From assembly GCF_004353845.1 (NCBI RefSeq), contig NZ_CP037864.1:1984001-2048000 (forward strand): 64,000 nt of DNA. Reading direction: 5' to 3'. Positions 18,187 through 26,972 of the stretch are shown piece by piece. The position numbers were made by a program, and so were the translations under genes. How positions within the stretch are numbered: the stretch's first letter is position 1; each line of letters opens with the position of its first letter. The stretch comes from Citrobacter arsenatis. GTDB taxonomy: Bacteria > Pseudomonadota > Gammaproteobacteria > Enterobacterales > Enterobacteriaceae. The notes beneath the pieces were generated by a model that was not told the origin of the DNA, searched no databases, and saw nothing but the letters and a program-made list of their open reading frames with translations.

Positions 18187-19384
18187 AAGCTACCGTTCTT
18201 TTGCTAAGCGACAGATTCCCCGTCAGCCTTATCACCAGAGCCAGTGCACCGCTAATGGTTGCCAGCGTAACCACACCTTCCCAGTCTGCCAGCGCGTAGA
18301 CCTGACTGCCGAGAACCGAACCCAGCGCCATACCGATAAATACCATTGTGAACAGCAGAGCGTTCAATCGTCCTCGTGCCTGAGGCTCCAGGCCATAGAC
18401 CAGGTTCTGGTGGGCAACCAGGCTGGATTGCAATCCGAGATCAAAACCTACCGCCGAAAGGGCAATTAGCAGCCACTGACCCTGTACTGGCAGGGCGGGT
18501 AACAAGAACATCAGAGCGAAAGATATTGTTACCAGCAAGGCGCCTAACTGGGTCACTTTTGCCGCGCCCACTTTGTCGGCAAGATGACCTGCCAGCGGTG
18601 CAGCAAGCGCACCAGCCGCGCCCGCGATACCAAATGCGCCAGCCATAGCACTACCCATGTGATAATGCTCAGATAACATCACCGCCAGCGTGGACCAGAA
18701 GGCGCTAAACGCTATCGACAGAAAGCCTTGTGCCAATGCTGCGCGGCGTAACGCGGGATACCGTTGCCAGAGTTGCGCCATGGAGAGCATTAATGACGGG
18801 TAGCTCAGTGTGGAATGGACAGCAAAACGAGGCATCACCTTCCACATAATCGCGGTAATAACGGCAATACTGACGGCTGCGAATTGATACATTTCGCGCC
18901 AGCCAAACGCCTCGCCTACCAGTCCGCTGACGGTACGCGAGAGTAAAATCCCCAGCAGAAGACCCGTCATTACGGTGCCCACCGTTTTGCCCTGTTTGCC
19001 TTCCGGTGCCAGAATCGCCGCCGCAGGAACAATATCCTGCGCCATGGTTGCTGCCATGCCCATCAACAGGCTGACCAGTAATAGTGAATGTAACTGTCCG
19101 GTAAAGCTGCAGGCCAGAAGCAGCACGGCAAGTGAGATGCTTTTCAGCAGGATTAATGTCCGGCGGTCATAACGATCGCCTAATGGCAATAAAAACAAAA
19201 TACCCAACGCGTATCCGGCCTGGGTCAGCGTCGGAACCAACCCCATACCGGTAATACTTAAGTCCAAATCCTGGCCCATTAAAGGCAGAAGGGGCTGGGC
19301 ATAGTAGATTGCGGCGACGCTGAATCCGGCACCCAATGCCAGAACGAAAATGACCCAACGGGAAAGTACGGTATGTGTGTTCAC
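18185..19384 (-). CDS. MFS transporter, drug-exporter type
   Basis: A protein of about 399 residues with 12 predicted membrane segments. GDRYDRRTLIL at about residue 70 is the MFS loop 2-3 motif, and a second LADKVGAAKV copy follows the sixth segment. It belongs to the drug/metabolite exporter side of MFS by appearance; the substrate cannot be told from sequence. Two GTG starts exist at 19402 and 19384. The second has GAGGA eight bases upstream and is preferred. It is divergent from a LysR gene that is probably its regulator. E. coli K-12 has no gene here: flgL is followed by rne. Confidence 0.8.
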   Translation of the reverse strand: MNTHTVLSRWVIFVLALGAGFSVAAIYYAQPLLPLMGQDLDLSITGMGLVPTLTQAGYALGILFLLPLGDRYDRRTLILLKSISLAVLLLACSFTGQLHSLLLVSLLMGMAATMAQDIVPAAAILAPEGKQGKTVGTVMTGLLLGILLSRTVSGLVGEAFGWREMYQFAAVSIAVITAIMWKVMPRFAVHSTLSYPSLMLSMAQLWQRYPALRRAALAQGFLSIAFSAFWSTLAVMLSEHYHMGSAMAGAFGIAGAAGALAAPLAGHLADKVGAAKVTQLGALLVTISFALMFLLPALPVQGQWLLIALSAVGFDLGLQSSLVAHQNLVYGLEPQARGRLNALLFTMVFIGMALGSVLGSQVYALADWEGVVTLATISGALALVIRLTGNLSLSKRTVA

Positions 19385-19467
19385 GAATGATTCCTCAATC
19401 ACAGAATGTGCGGCTATTTTTATCTTTCAGCGGGTGGTGTGGTAGCGAGTGTGGTGGTAAAACAGTT

Positions 19468-19482
19468 ATACGTTAGACGTAT
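19468..19482 (+). promoter_or_regulatory. Candidate LysR-type operator (palindrome with T-N11-A)
   Basis: ATACGT-TAG-ACGTAT is a perfect palindrome with 6-bp arms and contains the T-N11-A core of LysR-family sites. It lies in the short gap between the divergent transporter and LysR genes and overlaps the first possible LysR start. That position fits autoregulation and control of the transporter. Binding is inferred. Confidence 0.55.
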
Positions 19483-19495
19483 GAAGAAAATTAAA

Positions 19496-20431
19496 ATGAT
19501 AAAAGCTGAGCGTATAGATAGGGTCGAGCTGATGCGTACGTTTGTGCGTATCGTCGAAGCTGGATCGCTTTCGGCAGCGGCAAAACAGATGGGGACAACG
19601 CAGGCGACCGTCAGCCGACGGCTACAATCCCTGGAAGCGCTGCTTGGTGTAAAACTGATAATGCGCACCACGCATGCGATGAAATTGACCGACGACGGTG
19701 AACGCGGCTACCAGCATGCCAAGAATATTATTGATGCCTGGCTGGCGCTGGAAGATGGACTTAATGTTACGGAAGATGAACCGGTGGGGACGCTGCGGGT
19801 ACGTGCTCCGCACGCGTTTGGGCAGCAGCAGCTACTTGAGCCGCTCTTGCAGTTTCTTTCGCGTTACCCGCAGTTGTCCGTAGAGTGGCTGCTCAATGAT
19901 AAAACCGTTGATTTCCTGAGCGATAATATTGATTGCGCCATCAGGGTTGGGGTTGAGGTTGATCCTGCGACCGTTTCCGTTTTACTGGCTGAAGTTCCCC
20001 GTAGCATGGTAGTGAGTCCTGCATTGCTGGAGCAATATGGCGAGCTTACGCATCCTGAGCAGTTATCAGCGCTACCCTGGATTGCCGTAAATACGTTTTA
20101 CCAGCACAGCGTATCATTGCTGCATCAGCAGCGTAATGAACCTGTCACGCTGAATATTTCACCCAGATTGAGTACTGACAGTATTTATGTCGCCAGAAAT
20201 GCCGCCCTGGCAGGGCTGGGCGTGGCCATTGTGTCAAGCTGGATGGTCGAGGAGGATATTGCCCGTGGACGACTGGTTACGCTCTTGCCCGAGTGGCATG
20301 CGGCGTCGTTGCCTGTGCATTTGGTTTATCCCTGGGCGCGTTACTATCCGACCCGATTACGCAAGTTTTTAGCCTTAATGAAGGACGTCATGCCGCAGCT
20401 AACGGGGATGAAACGCGTAGAACCGATATAA
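19496..20431 (+). CDS. LysR family transcriptional regulator
   Basis: A regulator of about 311 residues. The N-terminal winged helix is clear (TFVRIVEAGSLSAAAKQMGTTQATVSRRLQSLEALLGVKL), followed by a periplasmic-binding-like effector domain. It is of the DmlR/CrgA-like subgroup by the RVELMRTFVRIVEAGSLSAAA start. Starts at 19481, 19496 and 19532 are all possible and none has a strong ribosome site; I chose 19496 because 19481 lies inside a palindromic operator. It probably controls the divergent MFS gene. It is not in this place in K-12. Confidence 0.78.
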   Translation: MIKAERIDRVELMRTFVRIVEAGSLSAAAKQMGTTQATVSRRLQSLEALLGVKLIMRTTHAMKLTDDGERGYQHAKNIIDAWLALEDGLNVTEDEPVGTLRVRAPHAFGQQQLLEPLLQFLSRYPQLSVEWLLNDKTVDFLSDNIDCAIRVGVEVDPATVSVLLAEVPRSMVVSPALLEQYGELTHPEQLSALPWIAVNTFYQHSVSLLHQQRNEPVTLNISPRLSTDSIYVARNAALAGLGVAIVSSWMVEEDIARGRLVTLLPEWHAASLPVHLVYPWARYYPTRLRKFLALMKDVMPQLTGMKRVEPI

Positions 20432-20456
20432 AAAAGCCGACCCGAAGGTCGGCTTT
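20430..20456 (-). terminator. Terminator shared by rne and the LysR gene
   Basis: A 10-bp stem (20433-20442 with 20447-20456) has a CGAA loop, read as TTCG on the rne strand. On the minus strand it is followed by a T run, giving an intrinsic terminator for rne. On the plus strand it may also end the LysR transcript. Confidence 0.85.
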
Positions 20457-20471
20457 GATGTTGATTACATC

Positions 20472-23400
20472 TTACTCAACGGGCTGCGGGCGCGTTGCTG
20501 GCGCAGTCGCCTGGTGCGTGGCGCTGTGTCCACCTGCAGCACCTTTACCTTCAAAGGCGAATGCCGGGCGCTGCCACTCGCTTTGACGCGGTGCTTCAGG
20601 CACATACTCTGGTGCCGGAGCGCGGGTCATCGGTGCGGTCGCATGGCTGTGGAGGTGTTCTGCGTCAACGCTGGTTACGACAACTTCAGCCTTAACGACT
20701 GCGGCTTCGACGACAGGCGCTGCAACAACCTCTTGCGGCGCGGTAACGTCTTCAACAACCGGCGCGGTTTCTACCACCTCAGCAATCTCTTCAACCACTT
20801 CTGGTTCTGGCTGAGAAATCGCAACTTCCACAGGCGCTTCGACAGCTGGCGCAGTCACGACTTCAGCGACAGGTTCGGCTTTCGCAGCGATGTCTTCAGC
20901 AACAGGTGCGTCAGATTCAGCGATAATTTGCGGTTGTTCCTCAACCGGAGTAGCAATGACTTCCGGATGCGTGGTTTCAACCTGTGCGGTTTCAACAACG
21001 GCGGCCTGAGGTTCAACAATGGTCACCTCTGGTTTAGCAGCTTCAACTGGCGCAGGGGCGTCTACAATGTGCTCAACGGCAGCTGCAGCAACCTGAGGCT
21101 CTACGGCGACAGGTACGGCTTGCTCCGGAATCATTTCCTGGGCGCGCTGCTCTTCAACCTGCTGATCCTGAGGGCGAGCGACAGGATAGCGGATCCAAAC
21201 TTTACCGGACGCTAATTCAGGAGATGCGCAGGCGACGGTTAACGGCATCGGCGACTGAACCGGATAACGCTCGTCACGGTAACGGCGGCGACGTTGTCCA
21301 CTTACGCGCAGATGGCGAGGAGAGCGACGAGAACGACGCGGCATACCGTTGGAGTCACGTGCTTCGCTGTTGTCTTCCTGCTCAGTCGCAACGACGGCTG
21401 GCAGATCAACTTTTGCCAGTTCGGTGCGCTGTGCCGGTACCGGCTGTTCAGTTGGCTGAGCAACAGCGGTTTCAGCGACCACTGCGGCAGGGGCAGTTGC
21501 CACTTCGGTTTCAACTGCGGTGCTGTCTGTGAAACGAACTTTCTGATTCAACTGACGCTGTTTACGGCGGGTCTGAGGCTGACGTACGCGCTCTTCCTGC
21601 TCGGTATCCTGCGCAGGCTGTTCAGCCAGGTTCAGCTCTTTAACTTCCTGCTGTGCCTGACGTTTGTCATCGTTACGACGGCGGTTGCGTTCGCGACGCG
21701 GAGCCTGCTGCTCATCACCGGATTTCGCTTTATCTGCGACGTCAGTGGTTTGCTGGCGGTTATCGCGCGCATCCGCATTTTGCTGCTGCGACTGACGGCG
21801 GTTACGGCGGTTATCTTCACGGTTCTCGCCGCTTTCTGAACGCTCGTTACGGTTGTCACGGTCACCACGGTTGTCGCGATTATCACGACGATCGTTACGG
21901 TCGCGACGATTGTTCTGACGCGGCTTACGACGATCCTGCTGGCGTTCGGTTTTCTCTTCAGCTTTCGGTGCTGGTTGTTCAACCGGTTTCACTTCTTCGC
22001 TGCCACCGAAGATGGACTTCAGAGCGCCAAAGATGCGGCTCATTAAACCAGGTTGTGCGGCGACGGCTGCGGTCGCTGCTGCGGCTTTAGGCGCGGCGGA
22101 TTTCGCGGTAGGCTCCTGCAGAGCTGGGGCTGGCGGAACGTCCGGCATGGCGAAGGTGGCCAGCGCCGGTTGCTCTGGCTGTTTACGCTCGACGTATTCT
22201 TCTTCCGTCGGTAATGCCATCGCTTCTTCATGCAGTTTCGGCAGCAGGTAGCTCAGGGTAGGTGTTTCTTCCCCTTTGCGTACGCGCAACACGGAATAGT
22301 GCGGGGTTTCCATCTGATCGTTTGGCACGATCACACAACGCACGCCATTCTGACGCGTCTCGATGGCATTAACCGCGGTACGTTTTTCGTTGAGCAGGTA
22401 GGAAGCGATCGGCACAGGAACAATAGCGTGTACTTCCTGCGTATTTTCTTTCAGTGCTTCTTCTTCGATCAAACGCAGAATAGACAGCGACAGTGATTCG
22501 TTATCACGTACGGTACCGGTGCCGGAGCAACGCGGGCACACGTGATGGCTGGATTCACCCAGTGACGGACTCAGACGCTGACGAGACATCTCCAGCAGAC
22601 CGAAGCGGGAAATATGGCTGATCTGAATACGCGCCCGATCCTGACGAACGGCTTCGCGCAGACGGTTTTCAACCGCACGCTGGTGACGAACCGGCGTCAT
22701 ATCGATAAAGTCGATAACAATCAGGCCACCGAGGTCACGCAGACGCAGCTGGCGAGCAATTTCATCAGCGGCTTCAAGGTTGGTATTGAACGCCGTTTCT
22801 TCGATGTCGCCGCCGCGGGTTGCGCGAGCGGAGTTGATATCGATAGCGGTCAGCGCTTCGGTACTGTCGATAACGATTGAGCCGCCGGACGGCAGACGCA
22901 CTTCGCGCTGGAACGCGGACTCAATCTGAGATTCGATTTGATAGTGGCTGAACAGCGGGATTTCACCGGTGTACAGTTTGATTTTGCTGCTGAAATCCGG
23001 ACGACCCAGGGCGGCGATGTGCTGACGAGCCATCTCCATGACTTTCGGGTTGTCGATGAGGATTTCGCCGATGTCCTGACGTAAGTAGTCACGGAATGCG
23101 CGAACGATGACGTTGCTTTCCTGATGGATCAGGAACGGAGCAGGGCGGCTTTCAGCGGCTTTTTGAATCGCTTCCCAGTGCTTCAGGCGGAAGCTCAGGT
23201 CCCACTGCAGTGCTTCGGCGGATTTGCCGACACCTGCGGTACGCACGATAAGCCCCATGCCATCAGGCAGCTCAAGGCTTGCCAGCGCTTCTTTTAATTC
23301 GGTACGGTCGTCGCCTTCAATGCGACGGGAGATGCCGCCCGCGCGCGGGTTGTTCGGCATCAGAACCAGATAACTACCCGCCAGGCTGATAAAGGTAGTC

Positions 23401-23747
23401 AGCGCAGCGCCTTTATTGCCGCGTTCTTCTTTATCGATCTGAACGATGACTTCCTGACCTTCGCGCAACACATCTTTGATGTTGGGACGACCATGGGAGT
23501 TGTAGTTGGCGGGGAAGTATTCGCGGGCAATTTCTTTTAACGGGAGGAAACCGTGACGTTCAGCGCCGTAATCAACGAAAGCAGCTTCCAGACTCGGTTC
23601 AATACGGGTAATTTTGCCTTTATAGATGTTGGCTTTTTTCTGTTCGTGTCCAGGACTTTCGATATCCAGATCGTACAGACGCTGCCCATCTACAAGGGCG
23701 ACACGCAACTCTTCCTGCTGAGTCGCGTTAATTAACATTCTTTTCAT
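20472..23747 (-). CDS. rne: Ribonuclease E
   Basis: A 1091-residue essential endoribonuclease and scaffold of the RNA degradosome. The N-terminal catalytic half has the S1 domain (KITRIEPSLEAAFVDYGAERHGFLP), the metal-binding aspartates in TAIDINSA and IVIDFIDM, and the zinc-link CPRCSGTG. The C-terminal half is disordered: an Arg-rich RNA-binding stretch (RRDRNDRRDNRDNRG), the membrane-targeting helix (MSRIFGALKSIFG), then long Ala/Val/Pro/Glu repeats. It is about 30 residues longer than K-12 RNase E, and the extra length is likely in these repeats. Confidence 0.97.
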   Translation of the reverse strand: MKRMLINATQQEELRVALVDGQRLYDLDIESPGHEQKKANIYKGKITRIEPSLEAAFVDYGAERHGFLPLKEIAREYFPANYNSHGRPNIKDVLREGQEVIVQIDKEERGNKGAALTTFISLAGSYLVLMPNNPRAGGISRRIEGDDRTELKEALASLELPDGMGLIVRTAGVGKSAEALQWDLSFRLKHWEAIQKAAESRPAPFLIHQESNVIVRAFRDYLRQDIGEILIDNPKVMEMARQHIAALGRPDFSSKIKLYTGEIPLFSHYQIESQIESAFQREVRLPSGGSIVIDSTEALTAIDINSARATRGGDIEETAFNTNLEAADEIARQLRLRDLGGLIVIDFIDMTPVRHQRAVENRLREAVRQDRARIQISHISRFGLLEMSRQRLSPSLGESSHHVCPRCSGTGTVRDNESLSLSILRLIEEEALKENTQEVHAIVPVPIASYLLNEKRTAVNAIETRQNGVRCVIVPNDQMETPHYSVLRVRKGEETPTLSYLLPKLHEEAMALPTEEEYVERKQPEQPALATFAMPDVPPAPALQEPTAKSAAPKAAAATAAVAAQPGLMSRIFGALKSIFGGSEEVKPVEQPAPKAEEKTERQQDRRKPRQNNRRDRNDRRDNRDNRGDRDNRNERSESGENREDNRRNRRQSQQQNADARDNRQQTTDVADKAKSGDEQQAPRRERNRRRNDDKRQAQQEVKELNLAEQPAQDTEQEERVRQPQTRRKQRQLNQKVRFTDSTAVETEVATAPAAVVAETAVAQPTEQPVPAQRTELAKVDLPAVVATEQEDNSEARDSNGMPRRSRRSPRHLRVSGQRRRRYRDERYPVQSPMPLTVACASPELASGKVWIRYPVARPQDQQVEEQRAQEMIPEQAVPVAVEPQVAAAAVEHIVDAPAPVEAAKPEVTIVEPQAAVVETAQVETTHPEVIATPVEEQPQIIAESDAPVAEDIAAKAEPVAEVVTAPAVEAPVEVAISQPEPEVVEEIAEVVETAPVVEDVTAPQEVVAAPVVEAAVVKAEVVVTSVDAEHLHSHATAPMTRAPAPEYVPEAPRQSEWQRPAFAFEGKGAAGGHSATHQATAPATRPQPVE

Positions 23748-24108
23748 CGTAACTTACTCATTATTCTTACATTGACGACTAAGCTGCGGGCAGAGTAATG
23801 CCTTTCCGGGTGTGAACCGATGGCCTCGTGTCTATTCGCGTCGCCAACCTCACGGTTATCGTCAGCTCAAAGAGGCGCAGAGTGTCGGTTGCCTGTATTT
23901 CATACGGAAACACAGCGCAATTATCAGGGGAACAGTCTGGGTGTTACTCTCCAGAAAAGCTTCCTTATTACCGGTAAGGACTGCAACCCGCAGCCCGCTA
24001 ACTGCCTGAAAGATCAATACGTCTTACGCCATTGCTGCGTTGATGATCGGTCGGGCAAAATTGGGTCATTCCGGAAAGGTTCTTGTTTTAACAAGATTCA
24101 ACACGGAA
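23748..24108 (-). promoter_or_regulatory. rne 5' leader (autoregulatory rne5 element) and upstream gap
   Basis: The 574-bp gap between rne and rluC holds a leader very similar to the 361-nt E. coli rne 5' UTR. The part next to the start (AATGTAAGAATAATGAGTAAG and the preceding stem-loop region) is nearly identical, and the divergence is in a hairpin near the middle. In E. coli this leader lets RNase E cleave its own mRNA and so controls its level. The upstream end is placed by analogy. The remaining bases to 24321 should contain the rne and rluC promoters, which I could not fix. Confidence 0.75.
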
Positions 24109-24321
24109 ACAACCTCATTATTCCACTGCTAACCTTGTTATAGCAAGATGACTTTTGCCATTTATCACCCGGTTACTCACAGTTTTTTCACTTCCGCGTG
24201 GTGATTGCTTTAATAACCACCAAATCGGCTATGTCAAACTTAAGTAATAAGGTATAGCAGTTAATATAAGCATAGAAAAATGTGTGGCGCGAATCTTGAT
24301 GGCTATTTAAAATCGGCCCCC

Positions 24322-25275
24322 ATGAAAACAGAGACTCCAGCCGTAAAAACAGTTGCCATTACTGCCGACGAAGCAGGGCAACGCATCGACAACTTTTTGC
24401 GCACCCAGCTCAAGGGCGTGCCAAAAAGTATGATTTATCGCATTTTGCGTAAAGGCGAAGTGCGGGTGAACAAAAAACGCATAAAACCCGAGTACAAACT
24501 CGAAGACGGGGACATTGTGCGTATTCCACCTGTACGTGTCGCTGAACGTGAAGAAGAGGCTATTTCGCCAAACTTGCAGAAGGTTGCGGCGCTGACCGAT
24601 GTCATTTTATATGAAGATGACCACATCCTGGTGCTTAACAAACCTTCAGGTACAGCCGTCCATGGGGGAAGCGGGCTAAGCTTTGGCGTCATTGAAGGCT
24701 TACGCGCGCTGCGTCCGGAAGCGCGTTTCCTTGAACTGGTGCATCGCCTTGACCGGGATACCTCCGGCGTACTACTGGTGGCTAAAAAACGCTCAGCGCT
24801 GCGTTCGTTGCATGAACAACTTCGTGAGAAGGGTATGCAGAAAGACTACCTCGCGCTGGTACGAGGCCAGTGGCAGTCCCATGTGAAAACCGTGCAGGCG
24901 CCGCTGTTGAAGAACATTCTGCAGAGCGGCGAGCGTATCGTGCGGGTGAATCAGGAAGGGAAGCCATCGGAAACACGATTTAAGGTAGAAGAGCGCTATG
25001 CGTTTGCGACGCTGGTGCGCTGTAGCCCAGTGACCGGACGTACCCACCAGATCCGTGTGCATACTCAATATGCCGGACATCCGATAGCCTTTGACGATCG
25101 CTACGGCGACCGCGAGTTCGACAAGCAACTGGCGGATACCGGACTGAGCAGACTGTTTTTACATGCCGCAGCGTTGAAGTTTACTCATCCGGGCACGGGT
25201 GAAGTGATGCGAATTGAAGCGCCAATGGATAAACAGTTGAAGCGCTGCCTCGAGGTATTACGCAGCAAAGCCTGA
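24322..25275 (+). CDS. rluC: 23S rRNA pseudouridine synthase RluC
   Basis: A 317-residue enzyme making pseudouridine at 23S rRNA positions 955, 2504 and 2580 (E. coli numbering). The N-terminal S4 RNA-binding domain (QRIDNFLRTQLKGVPKSMIYRILRKGEVRVNKKRIKPEY) precedes the catalytic domain with HRLDRDTSG, whose Asp is the nucleophile. The ATG at 24322 gives MKTETPAVKT, the E. coli start; an upstream in-frame start adds 14 residues and is not favoured. Confidence 0.95.
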   Translation: MKTETPAVKTVAITADEAGQRIDNFLRTQLKGVPKSMIYRILRKGEVRVNKKRIKPEYKLEDGDIVRIPPVRVAEREEEAISPNLQKVAALTDVILYEDDHILVLNKPSGTAVHGGSGLSFGVIEGLRALRPEARFLELVHRLDRDTSGVLLVAKKRSALRSLHEQLREKGMQKDYLALVRGQWQSHVKTVQAPLLKNILQSGERIVRVNQEGKPSETRFKVEERYAFATLVRCSPVTGRTHQIRVHTQYAGHPIAFDDRYGDREFDKQLADTGLSRLFLHAAALKFTHPGTGEVMRIEAPMDKQLKRCLEVLRSKA

Positions 25276-25352
25276 TGCGCGTTGCTTATCAGGCCTACAA
25301 TCGCGTTATGCGCTGTAGGCCTGATAAGACGCATCGCGTCGCCATCAGGCAG
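25274..25352 (+). repeat. REP/BIME-type repeat between rluC and yceF
   Basis: Facing units TTATCAGGCCTACA and TGTAGGCCTGATAA flank CGCGTTATGCGC. A further GACGCATCGCGTCGCCATCAGGC follows. This is a typical enterobacterial BIME between the convergent rluC and yceF genes. Confidence 0.75.
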
Positions 25353-25357
25353 ATTAA

Positions 25358-25942
25358 TCAGGCGTTCAGCGGGTTCATCTCTTCTCGTCGCAGCATTTGA
25401 CACAGTGCGATCAGCGGCAAACCGATCAAGGTGTTTGGGTCGCGACCTTCCAGGCGCTCAAAGAGTGCAATGCCCAACCCTTCGCTTTTAAAACTACCGG
25501 CACAATGCAGCGGACGCTCTTTGCGTACGTAATCTTCAATCTCTGTCTCGCTCAAATGACGAAAATGCACGTCAAACGGTTCAACTTCGGTTTGTAAATG
25601 TCCGGTCGCAGAATTATACAGCGCCAGTCCGGTATAAAACGTCACAATATTACCACGGGCTTTGAGTAACTGTTGGCGCGCATTTTCTTCTGTTAATGGT
25701 TTACCGGTTATTTCGCCATCAAGAACACAAATTTGATCGGAGCCGATAATCAGATGCGATGGATAACGGTGGGCGAGTGATTGCGCTTTTTTCTGTGCCA
25801 GTCGCAAGACTAAGTGCCGCGGTGCTTCGCCCGGTAACGGCGTTTCATCAACCTCTGGTGCTGCGCATTCGAACGGAATTGCCAGTTTTTCAAGTAAAGC
25901 GCGACGCCAGGGAGAGGTGGACGCAAGAATAAGTTGAGGCAT
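25358..25942 (-). CDS. yceF: Maf family m7GTP pyrophosphatase YceF
   Basis: A 194-residue nucleotide pyrophosphatase. The N-terminal LILASTSPWRRALLEKL is the Maf signature, and VDETPLPGE and IIGSDQI hold the catalytic residues. E. coli YceF hydrolyses m7GTP, probably to keep modified nucleotides out of RNA. It is divergent from yceD and convergent with rluC, as in E. coli. Confidence 0.93.
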   Translation of the reverse strand: MPQLILASTSPWRRALLEKLAIPFECAAPEVDETPLPGEAPRHLVLRLAQKKAQSLAHRYPSHLIIGSDQICVLDGEITGKPLTEENARQQLLKARGNIVTFYTGLALYNSATGHLQTEVEPFDVHFRHLSETEIEDYVRKERPLHCAGSFKSEGLGIALFERLEGRDPNTLIGLPLIALCQMLRREEMNPLNA

Positions 25943-26139
25943 ATTTTTTCCCTCGCATATAGCGTATTGATGAGAGCCATTTTAAACTATGGACTTCGTC
26001 CTACAAGCTGGCTGTATTGGCTTGTGTTGAGCGATTTTAAGTCGATGACCCGCAATGTGTGCGAATTATTGGCAAAAGGCAACCACAGGCTGCCTTTTTC
26101 TTTGACTATATGACGTTACAAAGTTAATATGCGCGCCCT

Positions 26140-26661
26140 ATGCAAAAGGTAAAATTACCCCTGACTCTTGATCCGGTTCGTACGGCTCAAAAACGCCTCG
26201 ATTATGAAGGTATTTATACTTCTGATCTGGTTGAGCGTGTCGCCGATTCTGTAGTCAGTGTGGACAGTGATGTGGAATGCTCCATGTCGTTCGCTATCGA
26301 TAACCAGCGCCTTGCCGTTATAACCGGTGATGCGAAGGTATCGGTTACGCTCGAATGTCAGCGTTGCGGGAAACCGTTCCCACTTCATGTTCACACAACA
26401 TATTGTTTTAGTCCTGTCCGTTCTGACGAGCAGGCTGAAGCACTCCCGGAAGCGTATGAGCCGATTGAGGTTAACGAATTCGGTGAAATCGATCTGCTTG
26501 CAATGGTTGAAGATGAGATTATCCTCTCCTTGCCGGTAGTTCCGGTGCATGATTCTGAACACTGTGAAGTGTCCGAGGCGGACATGGTCTTTGGCGAATT
26601 GCCTGATGAAGCGCAAAAACCAAACCCATTTGCCGTATTAGCCAGCTTAAAGCGTAAGTAA
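26140..26661 (+). CDS. yceD: DUF177 family protein YceD
   Basis: A 173-residue protein of the YceD/DUF177 family, whose plant and bacterial members are tied to 23S rRNA accumulation. The core VTLECQRCGKPFPLHVHTTYCFSPV has the conserved CxxC. It is almost always encoded just before rpmF, as here (16 bases), and the two are co-transcribed in E. coli. Confidence 0.92.
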   Translation: MQKVKLPLTLDPVRTAQKRLDYEGIYTSDLVERVADSVVSVDSDVECSMSFAIDNQRLAVITGDAKVSVTLECQRCGKPFPLHVHTTYCFSPVRSDEQAEALPEAYEPIEVNEFGEIDLLAMVEDEIILSLPVVPVHDSEHCEVSEADMVFGELPDEAQKPNPFAVLASLKRK

Positions 26662-26677
26662 TTGAGGAGTAAGGTCC

Positions 26678-26851
26678 ATGGCCGTACAACAGAATAAACC
26701 AACCCGTTCCAAACGTGGCATGCGTCGTTCTCATGACGCTCTGACCGCAGTCACCAGCCTGTCTGTAGACAAAACTTCTGGTGAACAACACCTGCGTCAC
26801 CACATCACTGCCGACGGTTTCTACCGTGGCCGTAAGGTAATCGCTAAGTAA
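26678..26851 (+). CDS. rpmF: 50S ribosomal protein L32
   Basis: A 57-residue ribosomal protein: MAVQQNKPTRSKRGMRRSHD then SLSVDKTSGEQHLRHHITADG and GRKVIAK. It is highly basic and nearly identical to E. coli L32. The ribosome site TTGAGGAGTAAGGTCC precedes the ATG. It links ribosome synthesis to the lipid operon that follows. Confidence 0.97.
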   Translation: MAVQQNKPTRSKRGMRRSHDALTAVTSLSVDKTSGEQHLRHHITADGFYRGRKVIAK

Positions 26852-26972
26852 TCACGCATGACTCAATGACTTTCCCACTACGGTGAGAAAGACAAAGAGA
26901 ACCGCGTGATGAAGCTTAGTGAGGCTTTCCCCGGGTAACTGGGGAAACACCTAACCGGGCAGCGACGATACC

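Noticed and set aside
21294..22090. Plus-strand frames opposite the rne tail
   Set aside because: They mirror the repetitive Arg/Glu/Ala coding of RNase E; no start signals or known domains.
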